From assembly GCF_000959445.1 (NCBI RefSeq), contig NZ_CP009630.1, positions 2,108,001 to 2,172,000 of the forward strand: 64,000 bases of DNA, given 5' to 3'. Source of the stretch: Burkholderia vietnamiensis LMG 10929. GTDB taxonomy: Bacteria > Pseudomonadota > Gammaproteobacteria > Burkholderiales > Burkholderiaceae. Shown piece after piece: positions 45,642-55,476 of this stretch. The stretch's first letter is position 1; every line of letters starts with the position of its first letter. The translations under genes were made by a program, and so were the position numbers. The notes beneath the pieces were generated by a model, which was not told the origin of the DNA, searched no databases, and saw only the letters and a program-made list of their open reading frames with translations.

Positions 45642-47123
45642 CTACGCGCGGCCCGCGCCCGTCTTCCGCAGCCGCATGTCGACCGCGCCGACGTTCTTCT
45701 CGTGCGCGACCAGCATCAGCGACAACGCGTGATGGATATCCGGGTTCGCGAGCGTGGGCAGCAGCGCCTGCAGCCTGCGCACGACCCAGCGCTGCCCGCG
45801 GTTCAGGAACGCCATGCGCTCGCCCAGATCGTCGATCGCCATCGCCTTTTGGTAGAACGCGCCGGTCGCACGCGTCGGCGTGGCTCCGAGCGTGCGGATC
45901 GCGTCCACCAGCACGCTGCACCAGTGCGCTTCGTCCTGACGAATATGCGCGATCAGCCGATGCAGGTCGGGATCGTCGTCGATCTCGGCCGCCGTCTCCG
46001 ATGCGACGCGTGCGCCCGCGCGCTCGGCCTCCAGCAGTTCGTCGAGCGCGGCCAGCAACGCGCTGCGGTCGGCGTCCGCGTCGGCCGGGCGCGCCGCGCC
46101 GGTGCCTTGGCCGAGGCGCGCCGCCGCATCGAGCGCGATCCGGCGCAGCACGTCGCCGGCCGGCTCGATCGCCCGGATGCGGCCGACGCCCGTGCCCGCA
46201 TACAGCGCCATCGCCTCGAAATCGCCGGTCATCGTGCGCAGCGGAGAATCGGTGCTGAACAGATAGATCGGCCGCCCTTCCTCGTCGCCGATCACCACGC
46301 GCGCGTCGCCGAACGGATCGCCGCGCTCGCCGCGCGTGACGCTCGACGGCAACACGCGCACGCGCGCGCCGCGCGGCCAGTTGATGTGAAAGACGTCGGT
46401 CAGCAGCGTGTCGCCGTCGCGTGCGTCGACGATCCGCTGCTGGTGATATGGATGCGCGAACGACTCGTGCGTCGCGATGAACGCGGTGCCGATCACCGCG
46501 CCCTGCGCGCCGAGCGCCATGGCGGCGGCCACGTCGGCACCTTCGGCGATCCCGCCCGCGGCCAGCACCGGCAAGCGCGTCGCGCGCACCACCTGTGGCA
46601 ACAGCTCGACGAGCGGCCGATCGCCGCGCACATGCCCGCCGGCCTCGTGCCCCTGGACGATCAGCGCGTGCGCGCCGGCCGCGTCGGCCGCCTGCGCGTC
46701 GTCGAGCGAGCCGACCTGATGAACCACGCGCACGCCCGCATCGCGCAGGCGCCGCACGACGTCCGGCATCACGTCCCAGAACAGCGCGACGACCGGCACC
46801 CGCAATTCGATGCATGCATCGAGCTGCGCGTCGAGCAGTTCGCGCGGCGTCGACGCCGGAATCAGGTTCACGCCGAACGGTTGCGCGGTGGCCGCGCGAA
46901 CCCGCTCGACCTCGCGCCGGATCAACGCGACCGGCTCACGCACCATCCCGAGAAAACCGAACCCGCCGGCGGCGCTCACCGCACTCGCCAGCTCGGCCCG
47001 CGCGACACCGCCCATGCCCGCGAGCACGATCGGCCAGGCACAGCCGAGCAGGTCGCACACGGGGCGATGCAGAATCTCTACGGCGCGGGCGTCGAGCCCG
47101 TCGCCACGCGTCGGAATCGACAT
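45642..47123 (-). CDS. Nitronate monooxygenase fused to ferritin-like DUF6306 domain
   Basis: A 493-residue protein. Residues about 1-340 are an FMN-dependent nitronate monooxygenase (2-nitropropane dioxygenase) TIM barrel: PIVLAGMGGVARAELASAVS, PFGVNLIPAS, VQGHEAGGHVRGDRPLV with the family AGGH histidine, VLAAGGIAEGADVAAAMALG and GAVIGTAF. Residues about 355-493 are a four-helix domain with ELLEAERAGARV, IRQDEAHWCSVL, GAFYQKAMAIDD and MLVAHEKNV. I recognise this as DUF6306, with carboxylate/histidine spacing like ferritin-type diiron domains. The ATG at 47123 follows AAAGGAGGACG. The barrel detoxifies nitronates; the C-terminal half may bind metal or oxygen species, which is inference. Confidence 0.88.
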   Translation of the reverse strand: MSIPTRGDGLDARAVEILHRPVCDLLGCAWPIVLAGMGGVARAELASAVSAAGGFGFLGMVREPVALIRREVERVRAATAQPFGVNLIPASTPRELLDAQLDACIELRVPVVALFWDVMPDVVRRLRDAGVRVVHQVGSLDDAQAADAAGAHALIVQGHEAGGHVRGDRPLVELLPQVVRATRLPVLAAGGIAEGADVAAAMALGAQGAVIGTAFIATHESFAHPYHQQRIVDARDGDTLLTDVFHINWPRGARVRVLPSSVTRGERGDPFGDARVVIGDEEGRPIYLFSTDSPLRTMTGDFEAMALYAGTGVGRIRAIEPAGDVLRRIALDAAARLGQGTGAARPADADADRSALLAALDELLEAERAGARVASETAAEIDDDPDLHRLIAHIRQDEAHWCSVLVDAIRTLGATPTRATGAFYQKAMAIDDLGERMAFLNRGQRWVVRRLQALLPTLANPDIHHALSLMLVAHEKNVGAVDMRLRKTGAGRA

Positions 47124-47940
47124 GCAGCGTCCTCCTTTCTGGATCGGCGGCGCACCACGGCCGACCGCCCGCGGCGCGCATTGCGCGACAGCGAAACGGA
47201 GCGTGGCGAACCGCACATCGAATTGCTCACATTGTGACATATCCGACCGTTCGGCCGCGGCGGCAACCGGTATTGCCCGATATTCGTCGCTACAGCGGCG
47301 GCGGCGCATCGGCCCGCTCGATGCGAGTCATGTCGATCACGACAGCGGCAACTGTCGACCGCATCACACACTGCGATTCGTCGCGCTCGCAGGTGCAGCC
47401 AACGCACGCTCGGACATGCTCGCGCAGCAGCGCTGCCGGCCCTGACCGAAGGGATGCGCCGTCACCGCATTGTAGAACCGCGCACGCCAGAGATCGTTCC
47501 GCCTCCACAGCCGCATGCGGCGATGAAGCGCGCTGATGTCGCGCCGGCCAGCCCGAAGGCCACGATCGGCCTCGCCCCCGGTCTGCGCACCGACGGAGGC
47601 AGGCGCTGCACCCACCGGCGGCACGATCGACGACAGTAGCACGTCAGCGCATACCGGAACTTGACGCGCCGCCGGGCACGATCGCGCCTGGGCTTGACGC
47701 CGCCCGGGGCGCTACGCGCGCGTATGGGGATATGATCCACAGTGGCCGCACCGCGTTTCCGGGCGCGCCGCGCGCGGGCTTGCCCGAAGGCGGCGCGCCG
47801 GTCACGGCGGGCGGCCGTATTGCGGGCGCGATCGGTGTGTCCGGCGTAGAGTCCGGACCGGATGCACGGCTCGCCCGCGCGGCATACAAAGCGTCGCGGC
47901 CTGATCCGCGCGCGTTTTCCATTCCCCGGGAGGAATCACG
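47124..47940. other. 817-bp gene-free region before malate synthase
   Basis: No reading frame here looks like a known family or has convincing codon usage, which is unusually long for this window. It must hold the divergent promoters of the nitronate monooxygenase and glcB genes. I see only the small TCACA-T-TGTGA dyad and a GGGAGGAATCACG ribosome site just before 47941. Confidence 0.5.
47227..47237. promoter_or_regulatory. TCACA-T-TGTGA dyad upstream of nitronate monooxygenase gene
   Basis: A perfect 5-bp dyad around one central base, 104 bp upstream of the gene start. Possible operator; the regulator is unknown. Confidence 0.35.
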
Positions 47941-50115
47941 ATGATCGACCAAGCAGGACTGCAAGTCGCGCCAGCGCTGAGCCAGTTCATTGAAGACGAA
48001 GCACTGCCGGGCACCGGCATCGACAAGGCCGCATTCTGGAGCGGTTTTTCGGCGCTGGTGCACGAGTTCGCGCCGCGCAACCGCGAATTGCTCGCGGAGC
48101 GCGAGCGCCTGCAGCACGAACTGGACGCGTGGCACCGCGCGCACCCCGGCCCGGTACGCGACCATGCCGCGTACCGCGCATTCCTCGAACGAATCGGCTA
48201 CCTCGTGCCGGTCCCGTCGAACGTCGCGGCAGCCACCGCGAACGTCGACAGCGAGATCGCGACGCAGGCCGGCCCACAGCTCGTCGTGCCGCTGTCGAAC
48301 GCGCGCTACGCGCTGAACGCCGCGAACGCGCGCTGGGGCAGCCTGTACGACGCGCTGTACGGCACCGATGCGCTGCCCGAAGACGGCGGCGCCGAGCGCA
48401 CCACGGCCTACAACCCGACGCGCGGACAGCGCGTGATCGACTACGCGCGCAACGTGCTCGACAACGCGGCGCCGCTCGCGAGCGGTTCGCACCGCGACGC
48501 GCTGCGCTACCGCGTGGAGGACGGCCAGCTCGCCGTCGAAACCGCCAGCGGCGTCGTGCACCTTGCGCAGCCTGCGCAGTTCGTCGGCTACCAGGGCGCA
48601 GCCGGCGCGCCGTCCGCGATCCTGCTGAAGCACAACGGCCTGCACGTCGAGATCCAGATCGATGCGTCCACACCGATCGGCCGCGCGGACCTCGCAAACG
48701 TGAAGGACGTCGTGCTCGAAGCGGCGGTCAGCACGATCATCGACTGCGAGGATTCGGTCGCGGCGGTCGACGCCGACGACAAGGTCCAGCTGTACCGCAA
48801 CTGGCTCGGGCTGATGCAGGGCACGCTGGTCGAGGAAGTCGCGAAGGGCGGCAAGACCTTCACGCGCCGCCTGAACGCCGACCGCGAATACACGACGCCG
48901 GCCGGCGGCACGCTGACGCTGCACGGCCGCTCGCTGCTGTTCGTGCGCAACGTCGGCCATCTGATGACCAACGGCGCGGTGCTCGATCGCGACGGCAACG
49001 AGATCCCGGAAGGGATCCTCGACGGCGTCGTCACGACGCTGTGCGCGCTGCACGACCGGAAGGCCAAGCGCAACTCGCGCACCGGCTCGATCTACATCGT
49101 GAAGCCGAAGATGCACGGCCCGGTCGAGGTCGCGTTCGCCGACACGCTGTTCGCGCGCATCGAGGATCTGTACGGGCTGCCGCGCAACACGCTGAAGATG
49201 GGCATCATGGACGAGGAGCGCCGCACCAGCGTGAACCTCGCCGCCTGCATCGCGGCGGCGGCCGGGCGCGTGGCGTTCATCAACACCGGCTTCCTCGACC
49301 GCACCGGCGACGAAATGCACACCGCGATGGAAGCCGGCCCGATGATCCGCAAGGGCGACATGAAGTCGTCGGCGTGGATCGCCGCCTACGAGCGCAACAA
49401 CGTGCTCGCGGGCCTGTCGGCCGGCCTGCGCGGCCGTGCGCAGATCGGCAAGGGCATGTGGGCGATGCCCGACCTGATGCACGCGATGCTCGAGCAGAAG
49501 ATCGCGCATCCGCGCGCCGGCGCGAACACCGCGTGGGTGCCGTCGCCGACCGCGGCGACGCTGCATGCGCTGCATTACCACCTCGTCGACGTGCAGGCCG
49601 TCCAGCAGGCGCTCGAAAAGACGCCGTACGCGAGCGAGCGCGACGCGCTGCTCGAAGGGCTGCTGACGGTCCCGGTGGTCGAACGCGCCGAGTGGAGCGA
49701 CAGCGAGATCCTGAGCGAAGTCGAGAACAATGCGCAGGGCATCCTCGGCTACGTCGTGCGCTGGGTCGAACAAGGGGTCGGGTGCTCGAAGGTGCCGGAC
49801 ATCCACGACGTCGGCCTGATGGAAGACCGCGCGACGCTGCGCATCTCGAGCCAGCACATCGCGAACTGGCTGCGCCACGGCGTGATCACCGAGGCGTTCG
49901 TACTGGACGTGTTCAAGCGGATGGCGCGCGTCGTCGACCAGCAGAACGCGGGCGATCCGAACTACCGGCCGATGGCGCCCGACTACGAGCAGTCCACCGC
50001 GTTCGCCGCGGCATGCGCGCTCGCGCTGCAGGGCACGTCGCAGCCGAGCGGCTATACCGAGCCGCTGCTGCATCGGTTCCGGCTCGCGTTCAAGGCGCAA
50101 CAGCAAAGCGCGTAA
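47941..50115 (+). CDS. glcB: Malate synthase G
   Basis: A 724-residue single-chain malate synthase, the normal length for isoform G. It condenses glyoxylate with acetyl-CoA. Recognisable parts are the N-terminal helical clasp, [38 protein letters not shown], the [18 protein letters not shown] stretch with Mg-binding glutamate, and [20 protein letters not shown]. The region [21 protein letters not shown] and [10 protein letters not shown] near the C-terminus carries the catalytic aspartate. GGGAGG precedes the ATG. It completes the glyoxylate bypass, useful when growing on acetyl-CoA from ferulate side chains. Confidence 0.96.
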   Translation: MIDQAGLQVAPALSQFIEDEALPGTGIDKAAFWSGFSALVHEFAPRNRELLAERERLQHELDAWHRAHPGPVRDHAAYRAFLERIGYLVPVPSNVAAATANVDSEIATQAGPQLVVPLSNARYALNAANARWGSLYDALYGTDALPEDGGAERTTAYNPTRGQRVIDYARNVLDNAAPLASGSHRDALRYRVEDGQLAVETASGVVHLAQPAQFVGYQGAAGAPSAILLKHNGLHVEIQIDASTPIGRADLANVKDVVLEAAVSTIIDCEDSVAAVDADDKVQLYRNWLGLMQGTLVEEVAKGGKTFTRRLNADREYTTPAGGTLTLHGRSLLFVRNVGHLMTNGAVLDRDGNEIPEGILDGVVTTLCALHDRKAKRNSRTGSIYIVKPKMHGPVEVAFADTLFARIEDLYGLPRNTLKMGIMDEERRTSVNLAACIAAAAGRVAFINTGFLDRTGDEMHTAMEAGPMIRKGDMKSSAWIAAYERNNVLAGLSAGLRGRAQIGKGMWAMPDLMHAMLEQKIAHPRAGANTAWVPSPTAATLHALHYHLVDVQAVQQALEKTPYASERDALLEGLLTVPVVERAEWSDSEILSEVENNAQGILGYVVRWVEQGVGCSKVPDIHDVGLMEDRATLRISSQHIANWLRHGVITEAFVLDVFKRMARVVDQQNAGDPNYRPMAPDYEQSTAFAAACALALQGTSQPSGYTEPLLHRFRLAFKAQQQSA

Positions 50116-50154
50116 GCAGCCGCACGCGGGATTTCCCGCATGCGTTTTGACGAG

Positions 50155-50184
50155 ACGGGTGGCCGATTTCGGCCGCCCGTTTTT
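50155..50184 (+). terminator. Intrinsic terminator of glcB
   Basis: ACGGGTGGCC (50155-50164) pairs with GGCCGCCCGT (50171-50180) around GATTTC and runs into TTTT. It lies 39 bp after the glcB stop. Confidence 0.85.
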
Positions 50185-50538
50185 CAATATGAATATCGCG
50201 GCTCGCGTCCGCGCAATCGGTCACCCAATTGCCTTCCGCGCGCAATTTGCAAGTAGAGGTTAAAACCCCAATTTGATCCGAATCAACGGTGCGCGACATA
50301 TTCAGCGCCACTTGATGCGCGCGTTATACTCGGACCCATCTGCGGCACGATTCGTACGACCTTCGATTCACGAATAAACCCATCCGCGAACGCAATCTGA
50401 TCGGTTCGCCCGGATGCGATTGCCGATGATCGGCATTCGTCTTTCGATGGTCCGTCAGCGCGGGCGCCCCGGGGGCGCGTATCGGACCGCCACCCACATG
50501 TCACACGAATAAACGCATCGGCTCGCCGTCCGGCCGCG
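50185..50538 (+). promoter_or_regulatory. Upstream region of diguanylate cyclase, possible promoter
   Basis: A stretch of 354 bp, AT-richer in its first half, with no gene. A TATACT at 50325-50330 with TTCAGC 18 bp upstream is a weak sigma70-like candidate. The leader from there to the start codon is about 200 nt. Confidence 0.35.
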
Positions 50539-52122
50539 ATGCCCATCGTTCCACGCACCATGGCTGAAACCGACTACGCAGTGCCCAGCGAATCCCGCCG
50601 GACCGGCCGCGTCGTCGCTCGCGTGCGCCGTGCGCTGCTGCCGCACCTGATCTTCTACTCGGGGCTGCTGATCGGTCTGCTGCTGTTGCTGCTGTGCGCG
50701 ATCGTGCTGTACGAAGGCCGCATCGACGCGCGCGACCGCGCCCGCACCACGCAGCAGAACATCGCGCTGATGGCGTCGTGGGACATCGAGCGCAACATCG
50801 AAATCTACTCGCTGTCGCTACAGGCGGTCGTCGACGGCGCGAACGACCCGGCAGTCGCGAATCTGCCGATGCCGCTGCGGCGCCAGGTGCTGTTCGACCG
50901 CGCGACCACGGCCAAATACCTCGGCGGCATCTACGTGCTCGACGCGAACGGCGACATCGCGGTCGACGGCAAGACCGACATCCCGCGCAAGTTCAACTTC
51001 GCCAACGAAGCGTATTTCGCCGTCCATCGCGATCATCCGGACGTCGGGCTGTACGTGAGCGACCCTTACCATTCGCGGCTGCGCGACGGCTCCCTGAGCA
51101 TCGCGCTCAGCCGACGGATCACGCGGCCCGACGGGTCGTTCGGCGGCGTCGCGGTGATGTCGATCCGGCTCGAATATTTCCAGAACCTGTTTGCGCGGCT
51201 GGCGCTCGGCGATCGCGGCTCGGTCGCGCTGATCAAGACCAACGGCCGGATGGTCGCGCGTCAACCGTACGATCCGTCGATCGTCGGCCGCGACATCAGC
51301 CATGCAAGCACGTTCCGCCATTTCATGACGGCAAGCGAGGGCAGTTTCACCGACACCGCGACGATCGACGGCGTGCGCCGCCTGTACGTGTTCCGCCACC
51401 TCGAGAACCTGCCGCTGATCCTGATGGTCGCGCGCTCCGAAGCCGACACCTACGCCGCGTGGTACGACCGCGCGATCCCGATCGGCTCGGCGATGGTCGC
51501 GCTCGCGATCGGCTTCATCGGGCTGTCGCTGCTGCTCGACGTGCAGTTGCGCAAGCGCCAGCGCGCGGAAGCCGAGCTGCAGGCGCTGGCGCGCACCGAC
51601 GGCCTCACCGGGCTCGACAACCGCCGCATGCTCGACGTCACGCTCGCGCGCGAATGGCGGCGCGCCGCGCGCTCGCAGCACGCGCTGTCGCTGCTGTTCG
51701 TCGACGTCGATCATTTCAAGCGCTACAACGACACACAGGGCCATCAGGCCGGCGACGATGCGCTCGCCGCGGTCGGCCGCTGCATCGCCGGCTGCCTGCG
51801 CCGGCCGGCCGATTACGCGGCCCGCTACGGCGGCGAGGAATTCGTCGTCGTGCTGCCCGACGTCGACACGGACGGCGCCGTCGCGATCGCCGAGACGATC
51901 CGCACCGGCATCCTCGATCTCGGCATCCGCCACGATGCGGGCATGTGCGGCCGCGTGACCGCGAGCATCGGCGTGACGACCTGCTATCCGGAACGCGGCG
52001 ACACCATCCAGGCCGCGCTGAAACTCGCCGACGACGCGCTGTATCGCGCGAAGGCGAGCGGGCGCAACCAGGTCGTCGTGCACACGGCGGCCGACGGCGA
52101 GCGCGCACCGCGCCGCGCCTGA
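50539..52122 (+). CDS. Membrane diguanylate cyclase with periplasmic Cache sensor
   Basis: A 527-residue protein. One membrane helix (about residues 36-58), a periplasmic dCache-like domain (about 60-310) and a second helix (about 312-335) lead to a GGDEF domain. The active site is GGEEF (431-435). RPAD at 422-425 sits exactly five residues before it, a canonical RxxD inhibitory site for c-di-GMP. Hence it is likely an active, feedback-inhibited cyclase. The second Met (position 50560) is an equally possible start. The Cache domain probably senses a small extracellular ligand. The two-component genes follow 116 bp later. Confidence 0.93.
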   Translation: MPIVPRTMAETDYAVPSESRRTGRVVARVRRALLPHLIFYSGLLIGLLLLLLCAIVLYEGRIDARDRARTTQQNIALMASWDIERNIEIYSLSLQAVVDGANDPAVANLPMPLRRQVLFDRATTAKYLGGIYVLDANGDIAVDGKTDIPRKFNFANEAYFAVHRDHPDVGLYVSDPYHSRLRDGSLSIALSRRITRPDGSFGGVAVMSIRLEYFQNLFARLALGDRGSVALIKTNGRMVARQPYDPSIVGRDISHASTFRHFMTASEGSFTDTATIDGVRRLYVFRHLENLPLILMVARSEADTYAAWYDRAIPIGSAMVALAIGFIGLSLLLDVQLRKRQRAEAELQALARTDGLTGLDNRRMLDVTLAREWRRAARSQHALSLLFVDVDHFKRYNDTQGHQAGDDALAAVGRCIAGCLRRPADYAARYGGEEFVVVLPDVDTDGAVAIAETIRTGILDLGIRHDAGMCGRVTASIGVTTCYPERGDTIQAALKLADDALYRAKASGRNQVVVHTAADGERAPRRA

Positions 52123-52238
52123 GCGGCGGCCGGCCGGCACCGACCGTCGCCGCGCACCGCAAAATCGCCGACAATGTCGGCTCGCCGCGCCGCCGCGCGC
52201 AGCACGCGTGCGCACCGCCGCGCCCGCTTCGGACCACC

Positions 52239-53621
52239 ATGAGACTCAAGGCGAAGATATTCCTCCTGGCCATCGTGCCGTTCCTGCTCGCGATCGCCGG
52301 GATCGGCTTCGGCGTGCGCCAGCAGGCGACCTCGCTCGCTCGCACGCAGCACGCGACGATCGAGGCGGCGTATCTGGCGAGCAAGGAAGGCGAGCTCAAG
52401 CATTACGTCGAGCTCGCGACCAGCGCGATCATGCCGCTGTACGAAGCGAGCGGCCGCAACGGCCGCGACGACGCGATGCTGCGCACGCAGGCGCTCGCGA
52501 TGCTGCAGAAGATGGACTTCGGCCCGGACGGCTATTTCTTCGTATACGACCTGCACGGCAATTCGCTGATGCATCCGCGCGAGCCGGAGCGGGTCGGCCA
52601 CAACTTCTGGTCGATGCGCGACCCGCAGGGCGCGCTGACGATGCAGCAGCTGATCGGCGCCGCGTCGCACGGCGGCGGCTACGTGCGCTACGCGTGGCAG
52701 CGGCCGTCCACCGGCAGGATCGCACCGAAACTCGGCTACGTCGTCGCGCTCGATCGCTGGGGCTGGATGCTCGGCACCGGCATCTATCTCGACGACGTCG
52801 ACACCGCGCTGCAGCGCATCGACGCGCGCGCGTCGGCGAACATCGAGCGCACGATGAGCTGGCTCACCGCGATCGCGCTGACCGGCGCCGCGGCGATCGC
52901 CGTGTGCGCGCTGGTGCTCAACGTCAGCGAGTCGCGCAGCGCCGACGCAAAGCTCAAGCAGCTCGCGCAGCGCGTCGTCGAATCGCAGGAACAGGAGCGC
53001 GAGCGCTTGTCGCGCGAGCTGCATGACGGGATCAGCCAAATGATGGTGTCGGCGAAGCTGATGCTCGAATCCGCGCTCGCGCGCTTCGAGCGCGGCGCGA
53101 CGCGCATGCCCGCAGCCGAGCAGGCGCTCGCGTCGGGCATCGGCCGGCTCGGCGACACGCTGCGCGAGGTGCGGCGCATCTCCCATGCGCTGCGCCCGGC
53201 GATGCTCGACGATCTCGGCCTCGCGGCCGCGCTCGAGCAGCTCGTGCGCGAACTCGGCGAGCAAAGCGGCATCGACATCGGCTACACGCAGGTCGCGCAC
53301 AGCGGCGCGCGGCCGTTGCCGGCGCCCGTCAACACGGCGCTGTTCCGGATCGCACAGGAAGCGCTCAGCAACATCGTGCATCATGCGCATGCGTCGCGCG
53401 CGGCCGTCACGCTCGACGTCGGCGCGCATGCGGTCACGCTGAGCATCGCCGACAACGGCTGCGGCTTCGATGCCGAGCGCACGCAAACCGACGCGCGCCG
53501 CGGAATCGGGCTGCGCAACATGCGCGAGCGCCTCGACGCGCTCGGCGGCACGCTGACGATCGCGTCGCAGGTCGGCCATACCGTCGTGGCCGCGCGCGTG
53601 CCGCTGCGCGCCGCCGCGTGA
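52239..53621 (+). CDS. Cache-domain sensor histidine kinase (NarL-type partner)
   Basis: A 460-residue kinase. Membrane helices at about 7-24 and 207-228 bracket a single Cache domain with DGYFFVYDLHGNSLMHP and GTGIYLDDVD. The dimerisation domain is HisKA_3-type, with the phosphorylated H262 in ERERLSRELHDGISQMM. The ATPase domain has the N box in IAQEALSNIVHHAHAS and G boxes in DNGCGFD and GIGLRNMRERL. It should phosphorylate the response regulator encoded just downstream. The ligand is unknown; this class often senses small carboxylates. Confidence 0.93.
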   Translation: MRLKAKIFLLAIVPFLLAIAGIGFGVRQQATSLARTQHATIEAAYLASKEGELKHYVELATSAIMPLYEASGRNGRDDAMLRTQALAMLQKMDFGPDGYFFVYDLHGNSLMHPREPERVGHNFWSMRDPQGALTMQQLIGAASHGGGYVRYAWQRPSTGRIAPKLGYVVALDRWGWMLGTGIYLDDVDTALQRIDARASANIERTMSWLTAIALTGAAAIAVCALVLNVSESRSADAKLKQLAQRVVESQEQERERLSRELHDGISQMMVSAKLMLESALARFERGATRMPAAEQALASGIGRLGDTLREVRRISHALRPAMLDDLGLAAALEQLVRELGEQSGIDIGYTQVAHSGARPLPAPVNTALFRIAQEALSNIVHHAHASRAAVTLDVGAHAVTLSIADNGCGFDAERTQTDARRGIGLRNMRERLDALGGTLTIASQVGHTVVAARVPLRAAA

Positions 53622-53653
53622 CGGCGCGCCACCATAACCGGAGACCTTTGCCG

Positions 53654-54298
53654 ATGAGCCCACCCGACACCGCCCGGCCCGCCGCCCGACTGCTGCTCGT
53701 CGACGATCACCCGCTGGTGCGCGACGGGCTGCGGATGCGGCTCGAGGCCGCCGACCTGTCCGTGGTCGGCGAAGCCGGCAACGCGGACGAAGCGCTCGCG
53801 CTCGCCGCGTCGCTCGAGCCCGATCTCGCGCTGATGGACGTCGGCATGAACGGGATGAACGGCATCACGCTCGCCGGCGTCTTCCACGAACGCTTTCCGG
53901 CGATTCGCGTGCTGATGCTGTCGATGCACGACAACCTCGAATACGTGACGCAAGCGGTGCGCGCCGGCGCGAGCGGTTATCTGCTGAAGGATTCGCCGGC
54001 GAGCGAGATCGTGCGCGCGATCGGCGCGGTGCTGGCCGGGCAGACGTTTTTCAGCGAAGGGCTGGCCGCGCGCATGATCCACGCGAGCGCGACCGCGTCG
54101 CCGCTCGACCGGCTGACGCCGCGCGAACGCGACATCCTCGACGCGCTGGCCGAGGGGCTGTCGAGCAAGCAGATCGCGCAGCAGACGGGGCTGTCGGTGC
54201 GCACGGTCGAGACGCACCGGCTCAATCTGAAACGCAAGCTCGACATCGAAGGGCAGGCGGAGCTGATCAAGTTCGCGGTCGAGCATCGGCGGCGGTAG
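53654..54298 (+). CDS. NarL/FixJ-type response regulator
   Basis: A 214-residue regulator. The receiver domain has LLLVDDHPLVRDG at the start, the phospho-acceptor D62 in LALMDVGMNGMNG and the lysine in SGYLLKDSP. The LuxR-type HTH is TPRERDILDALAEGLSSKQI continuing through SVRTVETHRLNLKRKL. The ATG at 53654 has GGAGA ten bases upstream; a GTG at 53618 overlapping the kinase stop is less likely. It is cotranscribed with the kinase, 32 bp apart. Confidence 0.93.
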   Translation: MSPPDTARPAARLLLVDDHPLVRDGLRMRLEAADLSVVGEAGNADEALALAASLEPDLALMDVGMNGMNGITLAGVFHERFPAIRVLMLSMHDNLEYVTQAVRAGASGYLLKDSPASEIVRAIGAVLAGQTFFSEGLAARMIHASATASPLDRLTPRERDILDALAEGLSSKQIAQQTGLSVRTVETHRLNLKRKLDIEGQAELIKFAVEHRRR

Positions 54299-54497
54299 CG
54301 GGGCTGGGCAGGGCGCGCGCGTGCGTCGCGTGGCAGTTCCACCGTCGCGCAGTGGCCATGTGCGGCGGCGGCGACCGCAAAAGGAGGTCGTCGCCTGCCG
54401 AGCGGATGGCCCGCCACGGCATCGCCCCGTTCACGCGACGTATATCACCCCGTCGACCGCTTGCGCACGCCAGCTGGATTTCGGCCGCACGCCAATG

Positions 54498-54522
54498 AAA
54501 AAGGGCGCCCTGGAGCGCCCTT
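54498..54522 (-). terminator. Intrinsic terminator of the MlaC-like gene
   Basis: On the minus strand, AAGGGCGC and GCGCCCTT pair around a 6-nt loop (54501-54522) and run into a short T tract (the A run at 54498-54502 of the plus strand). It lies 30 bp after the stop of the MlaC-like gene and may also stop transcription from the response regulator side. Confidence 0.75.
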
Positions 54523-54551
54523 GATTCATACGGACCGACCGAGCGCGTCGC

Positions 54552-55148
54552 TCAGTTCGTGCGCGCGTTGTGCTTCTGCAGATACGCGATCAAGCCGTCG
54601 ATGCCGCCCGACGCGAGCTGGCTCTTGAACTGGCCCTGATAGACCTGGATCAGCCATGCGCCCGACATGTCGATGTCGTAGATCTTCCAGTCGTTGCCGA
54701 CCTTGCCGAGCCGGTAGCCGACCGACTGGCTGTCGCCGGGCGTCGTCACCGTCGATTGCACCAGCGCATCGGCGCCCGATGCACCGCCGGCCTTGAACGA
54801 GAACTTCGCGTCCTGGCTGCCGAGCTGCGCGAGCGACGCCGCATAGGTGCGCGTCATCAGCAGCTTGAACTGCTTGTACAGCTCCTGCTGCTGTTGCGGG
54901 TTCGCCTGCTTCCAGGCGTCGCCGACCGCGATGCGCGTCGTGCGCTCGAAGTTCGTCGCGGGCAGGAAGCGCTGCTCGACGACTTGCGTGACCTTCGCCA
55001 TGTTGCCGCTGCGCGCGACCGGATCGGCCTTCATCGCATTGACGGTGCCTTCGACCGCATTGCGGACGACGTCGACCGGCGCGCTCTGCGCGAAAGCGGA
55101 AACCGACACGGCGGCCGCCGCGACGAAAGCAAACAGATGACGTTTCAT
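54552..55148 (-). CDS. MlaC/HpnM-like periplasmic lipid-binding protein
   Basis: A 198-residue secreted protein of the MlaC/Tgt2 (toluene-tolerance) family. The signal peptide is MKRHLFAFVAAAAVSVSAFA, and the mature chain opens QSAPVDVVRNAVEGTVNAMK. The family stretch FLPATNFERTTRIAVGDAWK and the C-terminal DWKIYDIDMSGAWLIQVYQGQF are clear. It has no MlaFEDB neighbours here but is divergent from hpnN and close to an MlaA gene. HpnM, a hopanoid-locus member of this family, is therefore the best match. It would carry phospholipid or hopanoid between membranes. Confidence 0.87.
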   Translation of the reverse strand: MKRHLFAFVAAAAVSVSAFAQSAPVDVVRNAVEGTVNAMKADPVARSGNMAKVTQVVEQRFLPATNFERTTRIAVGDAWKQANPQQQQELYKQFKLLMTRTYAASLAQLGSQDAKFSFKAGGASGADALVQSTVTTPGDSQSVGYRLGKVGNDWKIYDIDMSGAWLIQVYQGQFKSQLASGGIDGLIAYLQKHNARTN

Positions 55149-55476
55149 ACGGATATTCGCACTCGATGAGAAAAAACGGCCGGCGCATTGCACCGATTGC
55201 AGCGGCCGGTGGGTCGAAGTATAGCGGCCCGCACGCGCGCCTGCCGTGCCGTGACCGACTGTTACCTTTCAGCCCCCTTTGTCACAGCCGCTGCATAGCG
55301 CGGCGAGGCGTGCCGATTATTAAGCACACGCTTACCAATTGCCGGTGCGCGGGGCCGATTCCCGCTATGCGGAGCAAATATCCTTCCCGCCCCTTTACGA
55401 GCCATCGTCACGACCGAGCGCACGTTGCGCCGGTATACTCGTTGCTTTGCCCTTGCCAGCCGCTCCCCACCGCCAA
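55149..55476. promoter_or_regulatory. Divergent promoter region, MlaC-like / hpnN
   Basis: A stretch of 328 bp with no gene. A TATACT at 55434-55439, 38 bp before the hpnN start, is a weak -10 candidate for hpnN; no matching -35 is clear. Confidence 0.35.

Noticed and set aside
45642..47123. Two separate genes instead of a fusion
   Set aside because: The frame is continuous from the barrel into the helical domain with no stop, no internal ribosome site and no start codon in a sensible position.
45702..47237. A 511-codon plus-strand frame opposite the nitronate monooxygenase fusion
   Set aside because: No motif, antisense composition; the minus-strand gene has a strong ribosome site and FMN motifs.
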